From: Diplonema japonicum
Taxonomy: Eukaryota; Euglenozoa; Diplonemea; Diplonemida; Diplonemidae
NCBI GenBank assembly: GCA_964019335.1
Contig: OZ025738.1
Span: forward strand, 124,001 to 188,000
DNA: 64,000 nucleotides
Direction: 5' to 3'
The notes beneath the pieces were generated by a model that saw only the letters and a program-made list of their open reading frames with translations, made no database searches and had not been told where the DNA came from. Both the position numbers and the translations under genes were made by a program. How positions within the stretch are numbered: the first letter of the stretch is position 1; each line of letters starts with the position of its first letter. Positions 7,583-18,900 of the stretch are shown in pieces.

Positions 7583-9727
7583 TCAGGAATGTGTAACCAT
7601 GAGATATGCAACTAGCACAAAAGCCTGGAACATTAAAAGCAAAGCCGAGAGGAACCAGAAATACCTCAAGCGCCCGTCCCTAGTACACCAAATTAGTTTC
7701 AGCGTCTCAAGGCATCTCTTGTTGTTCTCTGCCCACCATCCACGTCCCTCTTGCAACATTGACATCTTCCTCTCATGGGGTGGCACCCCACTGTTGCCCA
7801 AAAACTCCTTTCCGACAACCTTAACACTGCTTCTAATGTGGGTAAGATCGATGGTGGCCAAGGACGGGGTGTCGTAAAGAACATAACTGCCGACTTTTTC
7901 CACATGGAGCAAACCGCAGATATCCAACGTGCGGAGTGAACTGCAGCCTCTTAGTACAGAATCCCCGAAGGACGTGACCCCCTTCAGGGGGGTGGCATCC
8001 ACAGCATGCAGAGACACACACCCACTCATAAAGTGAGCACTCACATCTGCCACGCCCTGCAAGGGACTCAAATCCACACCCACTAACGCACTGCAGTTTC
8101 TAAGAAAGCTGGACCCCACCCCCATGAGGTCGGGAGGAAGATGAACAGAGGTGAGGGAGGTACAGTTCTCCAGAAAACTTTCTCCGATCCACCTGACGTG
8201 GCGAAGCCCGCTAAGATCCACTGTGCGTACAGCACTGCAACCACTCAAGAACTCATCAGGCAAACTAGAGGCCACGTTCTGCAAAGAGTTCAAATTCACA
8301 CACATCAAAGCCGGGCAGTCTTTCAGAAAACAGTTGGAAATTCCTCTCACGTTTGGAGGCAGGTCCACTGAAGTGAGGGAGGTGCAGTTGTCTAGAAACC
8401 TCTCCGCGACGTGCAAGAGGTGGCGCATCTGGCTGACATCCACACTCCTTACAGACCTGCAGCCGCGCATGAAGCATCTACCCACGAACATCACCTCCCT
8501 CAGGTTCTTCAAACAGTTCACGTCCACCAAGGCCCCGCAGTCTTCGAGAAAACCAGAGCCTATCTCTGCGAGATTCGGTGAAAGATCCACAGAGGTGAGG
8601 GAACAACAGCCCGATAAAAAGCCGTCCTTGAGGCACATGAGGCGTTGCAGGTGGCTCGCGTCCACAACCTGCAAGGACTCGCAGCCGCTCATGAAGAGGT
8701 CACCCAAAATGGTCAGATTCTGCAGGGGGCGCAAGTCCACTGATTTCAAGGCCTTGCAGTCTTTGAGAAACTCGCTTCCAATATTTGTTAAGAAAGAGGA
8801 CGGGAGAAGCACTGTGGTGAGACGCTCGTTACCTGACAGGAACGCATCACCCAGGAAAGTTACATTCCGCAAAGGGCTCAAATCTGCACAGGGCAAGACC
8901 CTGCAGCCGCTGAGAAAGCGAGAACCGATCTCCGAGACGCTTGGGGGAAATCCTACAGAAGTGAGGGAGGTGCAGTTCTCTAGAAAACCCTCCTTGAGGC
9001 GCATGAGGCGGTGCAGGTAGCTCGCGTCCACAACCTGCAAGGACTCGCAGCCGCTCAGGAAACACCTGCCCACACGGGTCACGTTCTGCAAGGTGCTCAA
9101 GCCAACCGATGGCAGGTCCCTGCAGTCCTTGAGAAAGTCGTCCCCGATGTTGGTTGTAAAGGAAGAGGGAAGGTGTAACGTGGTTAAACTCCCGCTGCCC
9201 GAAAGGAAGCGATCACCTACAGATCTCACATGGTGGAGCTCCGCAAGGTCCACAGAGACTAACCGGCTGTTGCTCAGGAAGGAATCGCCAATCGACGTGA
9301 CAGATGCACGGCTAGTCACTCTGAGGTGTCGCAGTGCGGGGGGCAAGGGAAAGCGTTCTGAAGGGAGATCAAGGCAGCTTGTTCCTGAGGCATCGACCAC
9401 CAGTACCAGGTTGGGGTTCTCCTGCACTCGCTGTAGGATCTCCGGGCGTCGCATCAACAGCTGCCACACTCTGACACACATTGTGTTTGCACCGTCGATG
9501 TATTGCATCTCCAGCTCGCAGCCCTCCTCAACCCCAAGTTGCTGCATCTCCTCCCCTTCGTGCTCTTCGCCCAGAACCTCTCCTTCGTAGCTCAACAGAA
9601 ACGTTCCCTCCTCCGCAGCAGCAGCATCTGCCGCCTTCCTGTACAGGTCCTTCACAGTGTCAGGGCCGGCTAGTTTCACTTCGTGCCTCACGTTGCCAGG
9701 CGTTCTGATGAACCCAGAGAGGGGCAT
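7583..9727 (-). CDS. Ubl-LRR protein (BspA-type leucine-rich repeats, C-terminal anchor)
   Basis: 714 aa. The ATG at 9727 is chosen because upstream in-frame codons are a retroelement tail (9853-9898) and UTR. A T/C-rich tract ending ...CACAG lies upstream. Residues 1-80 resemble a ubiquitin-like fold (FIRTPGNVRHEVKLAG, then FLLSYEGEVLGEEHEG, then LGVEEGCELEMQY). From about 140 there are some 19-20 repeats of about 23 residues with a consensus like (V/I)G..FL..C.SL..VDLS.L..V, the BspA/LRR_5 type. A hydrophobic segment near the C-terminus (FWFLSALLLMFQAFVLVAYL) would anchor the protein in a membrane. The role is unknown; LRR_5 proteins usually bind proteins. Relatives in this window: the gene at 48835-49986 and the broken copies at 12060, 55647 and 58856. 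Confidence 0.8.
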   Translation of the reverse strand: MPLSGFIRTPGNVRHEVKLAGPDTVKDLYRKAADAAAAEEGTFLLSYEGEVLGEEHEGEEMQQLGVEEGCELEMQYIDGANTMCVRVWQLLMRRPEILQRVQENPNLVLVVDASGTSCLDLPSERFPLPPALRHLRVTSRASVTSIGDSFLSNSRLVSVDLAELHHVRSVGDRFLSGSGSLTTLHLPSSFTTNIGDDFLKDCRDLPSVGLSTLQNVTRVGRCFLSGCESLQVVDASYLHRLMRLKEGFLENCTSLTSVGFPPSVSEIGSRFLSGCRVLPCADLSPLRNVTFLGDAFLSGNERLTTVLLPSSFLTNIGSEFLKDCKALKSVDLRPLQNLTILGDLFMSGCESLQVVDASHLQRLMCLKDGFLSGCCSLTSVDLSPNLAEIGSGFLEDCGALVDVNCLKNLREVMFVGRCFMRGCRSVRSVDVSQMRHLLHVAERFLDNCTSLTSVDLPPNVRGISNCFLKDCPALMCVNLNSLQNVASSLPDEFLSGCSAVRTVDLSGLRHVRWIGESFLENCTSLTSVHLPPDLMGVGSSFLRNCSALVGVDLSPLQGVADVSAHFMSGCVSLHAVDATPLKGVTSFGDSVLRGCSSLRTLDICGLLHVEKVGSYVLYDTPSLATIDLTHIRSSVKVVGKEFLGNSGVPPHERKMSMLQEGRGWWAENNKRCLETLKLIWCTRDGRLRYFWFLSALLLMFQAFVLVAYLMVTHS

Positions 9728-9852
9728 GTTGCTGAATTCTTTTATTACGCTTTCCTTTTTTCTTCTTTGCCCCTGTGCTTGTCTTGAATGGTTCAGAAGT
9801 GAAATAAAAGAAGAAGGAGAAGCATAAACAATTAACGGGATGAAAATAAATA

Positions 9853-10640
9853 TATATGAGTTAAAGGAAGTCTTTGTGAGACGCCCCCTTGTTCTCATCT
9901 TCTACCTGCACCTATCCCCTTTCAGCAGCGGTTTCTCCTCCTTTGGTGGTCTTGCCGGCCTTCTCCCCAGCCTGGCCGCTCTTTCTCTTCGTTCTCTTGC
10001 CCATTGTCCTTTCAACGCCTCTAGGTCATGCTTGGTCTTCGGTGATGCAAATATCGCCCTCCTGTTCCATCCGATCACCGCCTTTGTCCTCCCGATGGAT
10101 CGTAGTGTGTGCACCCTTGTGCTCGGCTCAGCTGGGAAGGCCCTCCTTCCTTTCACCTTCTTCAGACCCTCCCTAGCTCCCATGTGTGCCAGATCTTCTT
10201 CATCAGTCCATGCAATCTCCTCGCTTTCTGCTGTACTTCTGCGAGATCCCCCAGCTTCCCTCCAAGGGTCTTCCCGGTCACGTTCTCGAAATCCAGTGCC
10301 AGCTCCACCGTCGACACTGACGTGTTCCTGCTGCCTGCATACCAGCGCAGTTGCCGCATCCACCTCAGCACCTCCTTCGTGTACTCACGTAGGACATCCC
10401 CTGCCGGTAGCTTGCCGAAGTCCTTGTCCGACGGTACTGGGTGTTCTTGTCCTTGTGTGATCTCCAGCCACTGGTGTGTGTGGTACGCCTCCTGCCTCTT
10501 CGCTTGTAGGGCTAATAAAGAAATTACAACCCGTTCGTGCAGTTGGCTGCCTATTAACATCTGCTCTTCCACTACGGGTGATGACCGACGAGGAGGTCAA
10601 CAGCGAACAACAACACACTGCTGCCCTTCATAAAAGAAAA
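9853..10640 (-). pseudogene. Frameshifted nLTR-2 retroelement 3' part
   Basis: Two frames continue one another: 10572 to 10162 (HERVVISLLALQAKRQEAYH..., RWMRQLRWYAGS, TVELALDFENVTGK) and, after a frameshift near 10165, 10160 to 9902 (KVKGRRAFPAEP, VIGWNRRAIFASPKT, ending GDRCR). Together they match ORF3 of the full-length element (LDFEWTTGKSLGG, RRPFPADERKRVKSL, IGFSRRPIFATRS). It ends with the family tail at 9853-9898. The upstream end (10560-10640) resembles the plus-strand copy at 61786. Confidence 0.7.
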
Positions 10641-10689
10641 CTACAATTCTTTTTATTTCCTTCCCCTGGTCAACCCCGTCCCACCCACG

Positions 10690-10800
10690 GAGACCATCGA
10701 TCGACGTGAGAGACTTGTTCCCGTTCATGAAATAATCCCCAATCTCCGCAACACCCTTTAAACCGTCAAAATCAACAGATACGAGGCGAGTGCCGCTCCT
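10690..10800 (-). pseudogene. BspA-type LRR fragment
   Basis: The minus frame reads TRLVSVDFDGLKGVAEIGDY followed by FMNGNKSLTSID, which is about one and a half repeats of the Ubl-LRR family. No flanking repeats are present, so this is a gene relic cut by neighbouring retroelements. Confidence 0.5.
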
Positions 10801-12010
<1,210 letters not shown>

Positions 12011-12059
12011 TCCAACCCAAATTACCAGCCCCTGAACTTAAAAAAGAAATGGGGCTTAA

Positions 12060-12491
12060 ACTGTCGGTGCCTCATCTAAAAACGACGGTTTCTAGTTTGT
12101 AGCATCTATCCAAGAAGAAATCACCGATGGACTTAATATTGGTCATCGCATTCGAGTCGATGGTTTCTTTTTCTAAGCCCCACATCCACTACCAGAACAA
12201 GTTCAGGGTCAGCTGACACAAGACCCTCAAGCTCAGTCAGACCTTCTGAGCTCTTTAGCTCCTCCAGCTGAACGGTTCTCATCAAGCCCTCCACGAGCCC
12301 AACTCCCTAAAGCTCTTCCGCCGTTCCTGTCAAGGACCTCACCCTCCCAAACCAGTTAGAACCTGCCTCCTGAGTAAACCAGCAGCACACCCCGCCTTCT
12401 TGTACAGGCTCCCCACCGTCTCCTTCCCCGACACTTCCACATCGTGAAAAATGTTCGCCCCTTTATCCAAACTCGTTCTCTTTCCATTCAT
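12060..12491 (-). pseudogene. Truncated Ubl-LRR pseudogene
   Basis: From the ATG at 12491 the frame gives HDVEVSGKETVGSLYKKAGC, nearly identical to the N-terminus of the protein at 48835-49986 (HDVEVSGKEAVGSLYKKAAC), then hits a stop after LTGLGG. Further on, other frames match ELEGLVSADPELVLVV and the last LRRs, with most of the repeat region deleted. The sequence just upstream (12535-12575) resembles the 5' region of the gene at 7583-9727. Confidence 0.75.
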
Positions 12492-12810
12492 GTTCTTTTC
12501 TTTTCTTTCTCCCCCCCCCCCCCCACACTTTTGTTTTTATTTTGCTTGTCTTGAAGACTTCTGAAGTGAAATGAAGAAGAAGAAGAAGAAGAAGAAGAAG
12601 AAGCAGAGGATCCTCAAAAGAACCCACTGTAAAGATAATGTTTTCTCGTCAAGAGAAAGTGACGAGAATAAAAAGGGACAACACCAAATACCCAAAAAAA
12701 GTACTGAAAATTCACTAAGATTCCAGGGGTGGGGGGGGGAGGGACTTTTTCTGTTTCTGGCCGGCGGTGACTGTAAACCTCCCCCCCCCCCCCCCCCCCC
12801 CCCCTCCAAC

Positions 12811-14196
12811 TTAACGCATGCAGCCTTCAAGGAAGATAAGCGCGCGTTTGTGTTTCCCCCCCTGCTTCTTTGCCTCGTCGTAGGGCGTCCTGCCGTAGAA
12901 GTCCTCTGAGCTGGGGTTTTGTTTGTGCGTCTTGATCAGAAGCTTCATGGCGTCAACGTGGCCTGCAGCAGCTGCGGAGTGTAGAGGTGTCCGGCCGTCC
13001 TTCTTCCGGACATCGTGGCACTGATGATGCTCATTGATGAACAGTTGCATTGCTGCAACGTGCCCCTTCGACGCAGCGTAGTGAAGCGGCGTACTGCCGT
13101 CGTTGCAAGCTGCACGCGGGTCGAACTTGCATACGCTGATCAGCAGCTCTATGATCTCGATGCTGCCGTTCGCTGCTGCTGAGTGGAGGGGTGTGCCTCC
13201 GAGGTTGTTTTTCACTTCCTCCTGATTCTCACCGTGCGCAGCAGAGAGCGCTCTCGTTGCTTCGTGATGCCCCTTCAACGCGGCGAGGTGCAACGGGGTC
13301 CACCCATCATCGCTCCTCACACTGGGCTTTTGGTTCCTCGTTTCAACAAGGTACTTTATCAGATCAACATGGCCGCCCCACGCTGCCGCGTGCAAAGCTG
13401 TCCACCCGTTGTATGTCTTGGCATCAACACCTTTCTCGCAAGCTCTTACAAGACGCAGCACGACCTTCACATGACCGTTCCATGCAGCGGCGTGAATAGG
13501 GGTCCAACCTCGCTTTGACCTGAGCGTGGGGCTTTGCTTGTATCGTTTCAGCAAGATATCCACAGTGCCTTCATGTCCCCCTTCGGCTGCAGCGTGTAAA
13601 GGTGTCCAACCGTCTTTTGTGGCTTGACCGGGTTTTTGTTTGTGCTTATCGATTAGAAGCCTCATAGCAGGGTCACGCCCGCACCATGCCGCGGAGTGAA
13701 CTGGCGTCCAATCGTTGTCAGCCTGCGCTCCTGGGTCTTGATTATGTTTTGTGATCAAACAGGTTATGATATCTTCGTTGCCGCCTTCAGCAGCAGAGTG
13801 CAAGAGTGTCCTTTGATCACTGTTCTTCAGGCTGGGATCGTGTTCTTTGAGAAGCAGCTGCACGCTTCTGAGATCGCCGTTTCTGGCTGCGTGGTGCAGG
13901 GCGAGCCTTGCTTCTTCTTTTGTGAGAGGCTTCTGTTCGTCAGAGAAGGGTACGAACAGGACCTGAACATGTTCCCCGTCAGCAGTGAACACCTTGTCCT
14001 TAGGAGCCTCAATGTACCCGAACGTGTCGTGTAATGTCTGCACACGGCGTGCTGGGCCAAGCTCTTCGAATTCTTTTTCAGCCGCCATTCGAATTTCTTC
14101 CACCCCCGCCCCCTTCGGGACAGTGATGTGCCTCGTCTTGTTGTTAACACCCGGCGACACCGCGATGACCAACAGAGAGATCCCACATTGTGACAT
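12811..14196 (-). CDS. Ankyrin-repeat protein with Ubl-like N-terminus
   Basis: 461 aa from the ATG at 14196. The preceding in-frame codons lie in UTR, with candidate acceptors TTTGTACAG and TTCAAAAG upstream. Residues 1-95 (CGISLLVIAVSPGVNNKTRH..., ending GEHVQVLFVPF) are beta-rich and end in a strand as ubiquitin-like domains do. Then come about ten ankyrin repeats of 34-37 residues with the canonical TPLHAAA.GGH pattern (for example GWTPLHAAAEGGHEGTVDIL). It is a predicted cytosolic protein-binding scaffold; there is no catalytic domain or membrane segment. The upstream neighbour at 14907-16454 has the same overall architecture but diverged sequence. Confidence 0.8.
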   Translation of the reverse strand: MSQCGISLLVIAVSPGVNNKTRHITVPKGAGVEEIRMAAEKEFEELGPARRVQTLHDTFGYIEAPKDKVFTADGEHVQVLFVPFSDEQKPLTKEEARLALHHAARNGDLRSVQLLLKEHDPSLKNSDQRTLLHSAAEGGNEDIITCLITKHNQDPGAQADNDWTPVHSAAWCGRDPAMRLLIDKHKQKPGQATKDGWTPLHAAAEGGHEGTVDILLKRYKQSPTLRSKRGWTPIHAAAWNGHVKVVLRLVRACEKGVDAKTYNGWTALHAAAWGGHVDLIKYLVETRNQKPSVRSDDGWTPLHLAALKGHHEATRALSAAHGENQEEVKNNLGGTPLHSAAANGSIEIIELLISVCKFDPRAACNDGSTPLHYAASKGHVAAMQLFINEHHQCHDVRKKDGRTPLHSAAAAGHVDAMKLLIKTHKQNPSSEDFYGRTPYDEAKKQGGKHKRALIFLEGCMR

Positions 14197-14906
14197 CTTT
14201 TGAAAGACAGAGTAAAAAGAAAAAACGAACCCCACCCTGTGTGGTGATTTCCTTCTGTACAAAAAGAAAAAAAAAAGGAATTAGTGGTGCCATGCGGAAT
14301 GTGACACAGCGGCCACCCTTGTGAAACTTCGACCCGAAGCCCCCCCCAAGTCCCCTGTGGTCCCGTAGAAAGTAAAAGTGGGTAGGTAAAGAAACCTTTA
14401 AATAGGGAGAGGGTCACAGAAGCAATTAAAAAAACACCAACTGGAGAGTGTGTTGTGGAAGGCTTAAGGCCGCGGGAGAACCCACCTCCTTGTTCAATGT
14501 AATGGGATAGGGACTCCGTAGGGAGATGCCAACTGGCGCCACGCGTAGGGTGGGTTCCACCCCCGTTCAGGTTTCCCCACGTGTACGGCTTAAGAACGAG
14601 AGTTCAAGGGGAGAAAGAAAAACAGATCGGGCGTTCGGAACGCATTCATTACGGCCTGCTGAAAATAGCAATCTTTAGTGGGGTGTTAGAGGGGAAGGTC
14701 TTAGAGATCTGAGGCGTAAAAACTCTGCTTTCTTCGAAAAATGGGGGGGGGGGGCACAGAAAACAATTCAAATAACTGGAGAACAGTAAGATAGCTTTGG
14801 TGCGCGAAGAGTGTTGGAACATATTTGTCCGAAAAAAAAAAAAAGAGAAGGAAGAAAAAAAAGACCCCCCCCCATGTTCTACCTGAAGCATATCAGTCCA
14901 TGTTCG
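14197..14906. other. Intergenic spacer between two ankyrin genes
   Basis: No gene is supported. At 14475-14560 there is a short inverted repeat (GAGAACCCACC / GGTGGGTTCC) flanked by GGCTTAAG elements, which could fold, but it matches no RNA family I recognise. Confidence 0.5.
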
Positions 14907-16454
14907 TTAACCCCCTGCGAGGTGGTAATATGCCCCCTTTTCCCAAATCTTCTTTTTTTCTTTCAATACCTCGGCAAGAATTTCGGCAAGCTCTCCAGAA
15001 TTGTTCCGGGCATCTCTGTCCGCCCCGTACTCGATCAGGCACTCTGCTACCTTCTTACTACGTGCTCTGTGCAAAGGAGTTTCTCCCTGGGCATCTCTTG
15101 CTCCGACATCGGCCCCACGCTGGAGGAGGGTACGAACATGCCACTCCAAATCCCTTTGGCACACACAGTGGAGGAGCGACCTTCCCTCTGCAGTCAGCAC
15201 CTTGGGATCAGCCCCTTTCTCGAGAAGGAGCGAGAAGGCATTCTTCGATCCAGCATGAAAGAGAGGTGTCTCGCCCTTCGCATCCTTCGCATTGACGTCA
15301 ACACCCTGATCGATCAGAAGGCTGATTACCTTTTCCTTCAGGCAGCTTGCGTGCAGTACCGTTCCACCTAGTTCATCTCTCAACGTGGGATCTGCCCCAT
15401 GGTGGAGGAGGACACGCACACACTCCTCTTGTTTGTGATTCTCCCTGCATTTGTGTAAAGGCGTCTCCCCATTGAGGTTCCTCGAATTCACGTCCGCCCC
15501 GTTCTGAACTAAGAGGGGTACTAGCATCACGTGCGCACCAATTTCACATGAAAGATGTAGGGGTGTGTTGCCCCTTTTGTCTTTTGCATTGGGATCGGCT
15601 CCTTTTTCCAAAAAGAATGTGCAATCCCCCACCGACCTGCAAAGATGAAGAACAGTGTTTCCCTCTGCATCCGCAGCATTGATGTCCGCCCCGTACCTGA
15701 GGAGGAGCGGGACCCAATCGTACTTCTTGCTGAGGCACACTAAATGAAGAGGCGCTGCACCGATGCTGTTCCTCGCATTGGGGTCGGCTCCCTTCTCCAA
15801 GAGCGTGGTGCATGCCTGAACCGAACACATAGACAGGTGAAGTGCTGTGTTTCCATTGCAGTCCTTGTGGCCCACATCTACGAAGGACGCCAGTCGGGGG
15901 ATCATGCTGGGGTGGCGTGCGAAGCTTTTCAACAATGCCATCTGACTGACTCCTATGGAGCTCATCAGGAGTACTTCCGCTACTCCCAGAAATCTAACAT
16001 TCATGGCCTCACTGAAAATCACTTCGATCTCCTTTGCATCTGCAAGACCTGCCTCGAGCATCCAGTTCACGATCTCGCAGAACTCGGGGTCCCCCTGCTG
16101 ACTAGTAGAGAACCTGCTCATGCGTAAGGCCTTTGCCACTGCTTCCATCCCTTTCCCCGCCCACCCTCGCGCTGCGAGGTGCTGAAGTGTTATCTCCTTC
16201 TTGTCCAACTCCACGTTTAGCTGGCTGCCGTCCTCGAAAGGGAGATCGCCGACCAGCCTCGATGTGTCATCGCCAGCACAGACGACCTCACCCTCAAATG
16301 TCAGTGATATCGTTTGTGGGTTGAGCCCTACAGACTGCGCCGCCCGTTCCCTCACAGTAGCCATCTCTTCCCTCCCCCCCGCTTGTACCTCCACCGTCTC
16401 CTTGTTGGGGAACACCACCAGCAGCGTCACTGTGGGGTTCTGTGTCTGGAACAT
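14907..16454 (-). CDS. Ubl-ankyrin repeat protein, 515 aa
   Basis: It starts at the ATG at 16454 after a T/C-rich leader. Residues 8-84 look ubiquitin-like: VTLLVVFPNKETVEVQAGG, ISLTFEGEVVCAGDD, GSQLNVELDKK. A helical linker follows, then about nine ankyrin repeats in the second half with strongly canonical units (GNTALHLSMCS, TTLLEKGADPNARNSIGAAP, LRYGADINAADAEGNTVLHL). No enzyme domain or signal peptide is seen. It is likely a cytosolic adaptor that binds proteins through the ankyrin surface. The pairing with the Ubl-like/ANK gene at 12811-14196 suggests an old tandem duplication. Confidence 0.85.
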   Translation of the reverse strand: MFQTQNPTVTLLVVFPNKETVEVQAGGREEMATVRERAAQSVGLNPQTISLTFEGEVVCAGDDTSRLVGDLPFEDGSQLNVELDKKEITLQHLAARGWAGKGMEAVAKALRMSRFSTSQQGDPEFCEIVNWMLEAGLADAKEIEVIFSEAMNVRFLGVAEVLLMSSIGVSQMALLKSFARHPSMIPRLASFVDVGHKDCNGNTALHLSMCSVQACTTLLEKGADPNARNSIGAAPLHLVCLSKKYDWVPLLLRYGADINAADAEGNTVLHLCRSVGDCTFFLEKGADPNAKDKRGNTPLHLSCEIGAHVMLVPLLVQNGADVNSRNLNGETPLHKCRENHKQEECVRVLLHHGADPTLRDELGGTVLHASCLKEKVISLLIDQGVDVNAKDAKGETPLFHAGSKNAFSLLLEKGADPKVLTAEGRSLLHCVCQRDLEWHVRTLLQRGADVGARDAQGETPLHRARSKKVAECLIEYGADRDARNNSGELAEILAEVLKEKKKIWEKGAYYHLAGG

Positions 16455-17165
16455 TACTTTTCTTCTTTTCTTCCTTTCCTCTTCACCGTGTATGGTAGAT
16501 TACTGTGAATGTGTCATATAGGCAGACCGAGCAAAAAAGAAAATGCTATAATTGCTGATTAATCTTAAGACGATGAACCTTGTGGTATTGACCTGCCGTG
16601 AAAATCCTCAAAAAGGTTCACATGCTGCTTGCTTGCCGGTATATCATGAAACCTTCACTCGGAAACATCTGCCCCCTCCGTGCATATCACCAAAAGACGG
16701 CTCAGCTTCTCAGGTTTCACACACTTTGCCAAGTTCTATGGTTGCCTAAGCGCTGCTTCGATTTTGGGCGTGTCCCTGCCTAGGTCTTATGGCTGAGAGT
16801 AAGGTTTGCGTACCTCTTCGTGGATGCTGTGGAACTGAGTTGGAATTCTGTTGGAATCTCCAGATGAAGAGTCTTCATGAAGATCAAACCTGCTTAATCC
16901 TCTCTGTTCACTAGGGCCGGGGAAGTACTAATGCGTGTAAAGTGCTATGTTGAAGAGGCATCTCTGGAACATGATTGTGTGTATATTTTATATTTTCAGC
17001 TTCTCTGTTTCTTTTGTCCCCCCTCCCCTCCCCTCCCTGTGTTTTGCGTCAAAAAGCCTTATTTTTCCCGGCTCTATGAGGGAACGCAAATAAATAAGTA
17101 AATAAAAAACACAAAGGAAAAGAGAAAAGCTACACTTCGGAGGGGGGGAGGGGGAAAAATAAGGG

Positions 17166-17190
<25 letters not shown>
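16455..17190. other. Intergenic region
   Basis: No coding sequence is supported. It has unique sequence to about 16990, then homopolymer-rich sequence ending in an A run (17170-17197) that abuts the repeat at 17197. Confidence 0.6.
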
Positions 17191-17196
<6 letters not shown>

Positions 17197-17197
<1 letters not shown>

Positions 17198-17372
17198 CAA
17201 CCTAGTTTGGCGGCTTCACCTTTGTGTTTTGTGCACACGAGTGGTGTTTCTTTTTATACCTATAGTAAATTACTCTTCACGCTGCCATCAGTTGGTTTTT
17301 CTTTTTTTCTTTTTTTCTTTTTCTTTTAGTCACGACAAAAATAACACTTTTTGTCAAAACTAAAAAAAATAT
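17197..17372 (-). repeat. Solo terminal repeat related to the YR retroelement at 46067-48790
   Basis: CTAGTTTGGCGGCTTCACC, then TTTTGTGCACACGAGTGG, then GCTGCCATCAGTTGG, then a TAGTC.CGACAA motif and a final TTGTCAAAAC. The same ordered motifs flank the coding part of the element at 46067-48790. Here they are contiguous with no coding part, like a solo or non-autonomous copy. Confidence 0.6.
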
Positions 17373-17893
17373 ATGAGTTAAAGGAAGTCTTTGTGAGACG
17401 CCCCCTTGTTCTCATGCTCTACCTGCACCTATCCCCCTTCAGCAGCGGTTTCTCCTTCTTCGGTGGTCGTGCCGGCCTCCTCCCCAGCTTGGCTACTTTT
17501 TCCCTTCTTTCCTTTGCCCATTGCTTCCCCAGCTCCTCCAGGTCGTACTTGGTCTTCGTTGATGCAAAGATTGCTCTTCTACTCCACCCGATCGCCGCCT
17601 TCGTCCCTCCGATTGATCGCAGCGTATGTACTCTCTTGCATGGTTCAGCAGGGAAGGCCCTCCTTCCTTTCACCTTCTTCTGCAGTCTCCCTAGTTCCCA
17701 TGTGTTCCACACCTTCTTCATCACCGTGTGCAGTCTCCTGGCCTTCTGTCGCACCTCTGCCAACTCCCCTAGCTTCCCTCCAAGGGATTTCTGGGTCACG
17801 TTTTCGAAATCCAGCGCCAGCTCCACCGTCGACACTGCCGTGCTTCTGTTCCCTCCATACCAGCGCAGCTGCTTGAGCCATTTCAGCACCAAA
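17370..17893 (-). mobile_element. 5'-truncated nLTR-2 copy with intact ORF tail
   Basis: Open frame 17892-17419 encodes the last about 157 residues of the family ORF (LKWLKQLRWYGGNRST, TVELALDFENVTQKSLGGKL, RRAFPAEPCKRVHTLRSIGG, ending GDRCR), followed by the 45-base tail to 17370. It begins abruptly inside the ORF. The copy at 23604-24097 is about 97% identical by eye, so both are recent. Confidence 0.8.
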
Positions 17894-18071
17894 AAAAGAA
17901 AGTGGGAAAGGAGGGATATAAGTTTTTAGGAGGAAAAAAACAAAAAAAAATTATGAAAAAAAAAAAAAACGTGGTAGTCAAAAAAAAAAAATCTTTTTTT
18001 TTACAAAAGGGGGGGGACCCTGATTACACTTTTTTTTTCCCAAACACTTCTCTTTTTTTTTTTTTTTTTTT

Positions 18072-18626
18072 CTAATGCCCAATCCTAACCGCGTGGGGGA
18101 CGACCCTGTCCGAAAGGAAGTCCTGCCCGGGTCTGATTGTACAGATACCGTTTTTGACAAGAGGTTCGTTACCTTCATCGACAAAGCCCGGGGTGTAGTA
18201 CATCTTGATGAAACGGTGCTCTCTGTGCGGGTCGGGCACAACATACTGGGCACGTGAGCCGTTTTGCGCCTGAATCCACATCCACCAAAACCAGGTAAAG
18301 AAGGCGAAGAAGAAGGCTGCAGGGTAGGGGAACCCCCCGGGGATCTCTTGATCGTTGGGGGGGGTCATATCGGGGATCTTGTCAGCTGCCCTGTAGTTGT
18401 GCGACTCAGATTGGAACATCCCGGTCCTCTCCTTGAGCTTAGCGTAGGACCACCCTTGGTCCTTCCTCGCCTGCATCTTCCTCCTCATATCTCTGAAGCC
18501 TTCTCCTTTCTTTTCGGAGGCCATGTGTATTTCAGCAAGCCTTGTTGAGCTGTAGGCCTTCAGCTCTTCCGGTGCTGCCCACACACGTGCGGGCCCACCG
18601 AGACGTACAAATGTCCGTCTCAACAT
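18072..18626 (-). CDS. Probable mitochondrial inner-membrane protein, single TM
   Basis: 184 aa from the ATG at 18626. A C/T-rich tract ending CTCCACAG (AG near 18667) precedes it. The N-terminus (MLRRTFVRLGGPARVWAAP) is Arg-rich, lacks acidic residues and looks like a mitochondrial import signal. Residues about 104-125 form one Trp/Phe-rich membrane helix (FPYPAAFFFAFFTWFWWMWI), followed by an Arg/His-rich soluble tail (VVPDPHREHRFIKMYYTPGF). This layout is typical of small accessory subunits of respiratory complexes, but I cannot name the subunit. It appears to be an intact single-copy housekeeping gene among repeats. Confidence 0.7.
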   Translation of the reverse strand: MLRRTFVRLGGPARVWAAPEELKAYSSTRLAEIHMASEKKGEGFRDMRRKMQARKDQGWSYAKLKERTGMFQSESHNYRAADKIPDMTPPNDQEIPGGFPYPAAFFFAFFTWFWWMWIQAQNGSRAQYVVPDPHREHRFIKMYYTPGFVDEGNEPLVKNGICTIRPGQDFLSDRVVPHAVRIGH

Positions 18627-18737
18627 CTTTTTTTTTTTTTTCCTTTTTTTTTTTTTTTCTTTTTTACTGTGGAGGGGAGAAAATGAAGAAGAAAAAAAAG
18701 AAGGGGGGGCGGGAAAAAAAAAAAAAAAAAAAAAAAA

Positions 18738-18900
18738 AAACTAGTTTGGCCCGCTTTTCATTTTTTTTTTCTTTTGTATGTGCGTTCACGAGGGGGAATT
18801 TCTACATAATAAAAAAAAAAAAAAAATAGCTCATTATTTTGCACTTTGCCATCAACTAGTTTTTCTAGTCTCGACAATAATATTTGTTAAAACAAAACAA
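18738..18900 (-). repeat. Solo terminal repeat related to the YR retroelement, second copy
   Basis: AACTAGTTTGGCCCGC, TTTGTATGTGCGTTCACGAG, then AATAGCTCATTATTTTGC, GCCATCAACTAG, then TCTAGTCTCGACAATAATA and TTGTTAAAACAAAAC. Order and spacing match the flanks of the element at 46067-48790 with no coding insert. It lies immediately upstream of the mitochondrial protein gene. Confidence 0.65.

Noticed and set aside
8151-9020. Long plus-strand open frame opposite the LRR gene
   Set aside because: It is the antisense shadow of regular 69-bp LRR units. The minus frame has the family consensus, a Ubl start and a membrane anchor, while the plus frame has no recognisable domain.
9730-9898. N-terminal extension MRTRGRLTKTSFNSY on the LRR gene
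   Set aside because: These codons come from the nLTR-2 tail, which recurs at other sites unrelated to LRR genes.
14440-14640. Structured RNA (snRNA or 5S-like) in the ankyrin spacer
   Set aside because: There is an inverted repeat, but no match to 5S rRNA, snRNA or tRNA signature boxes that I can recognise.
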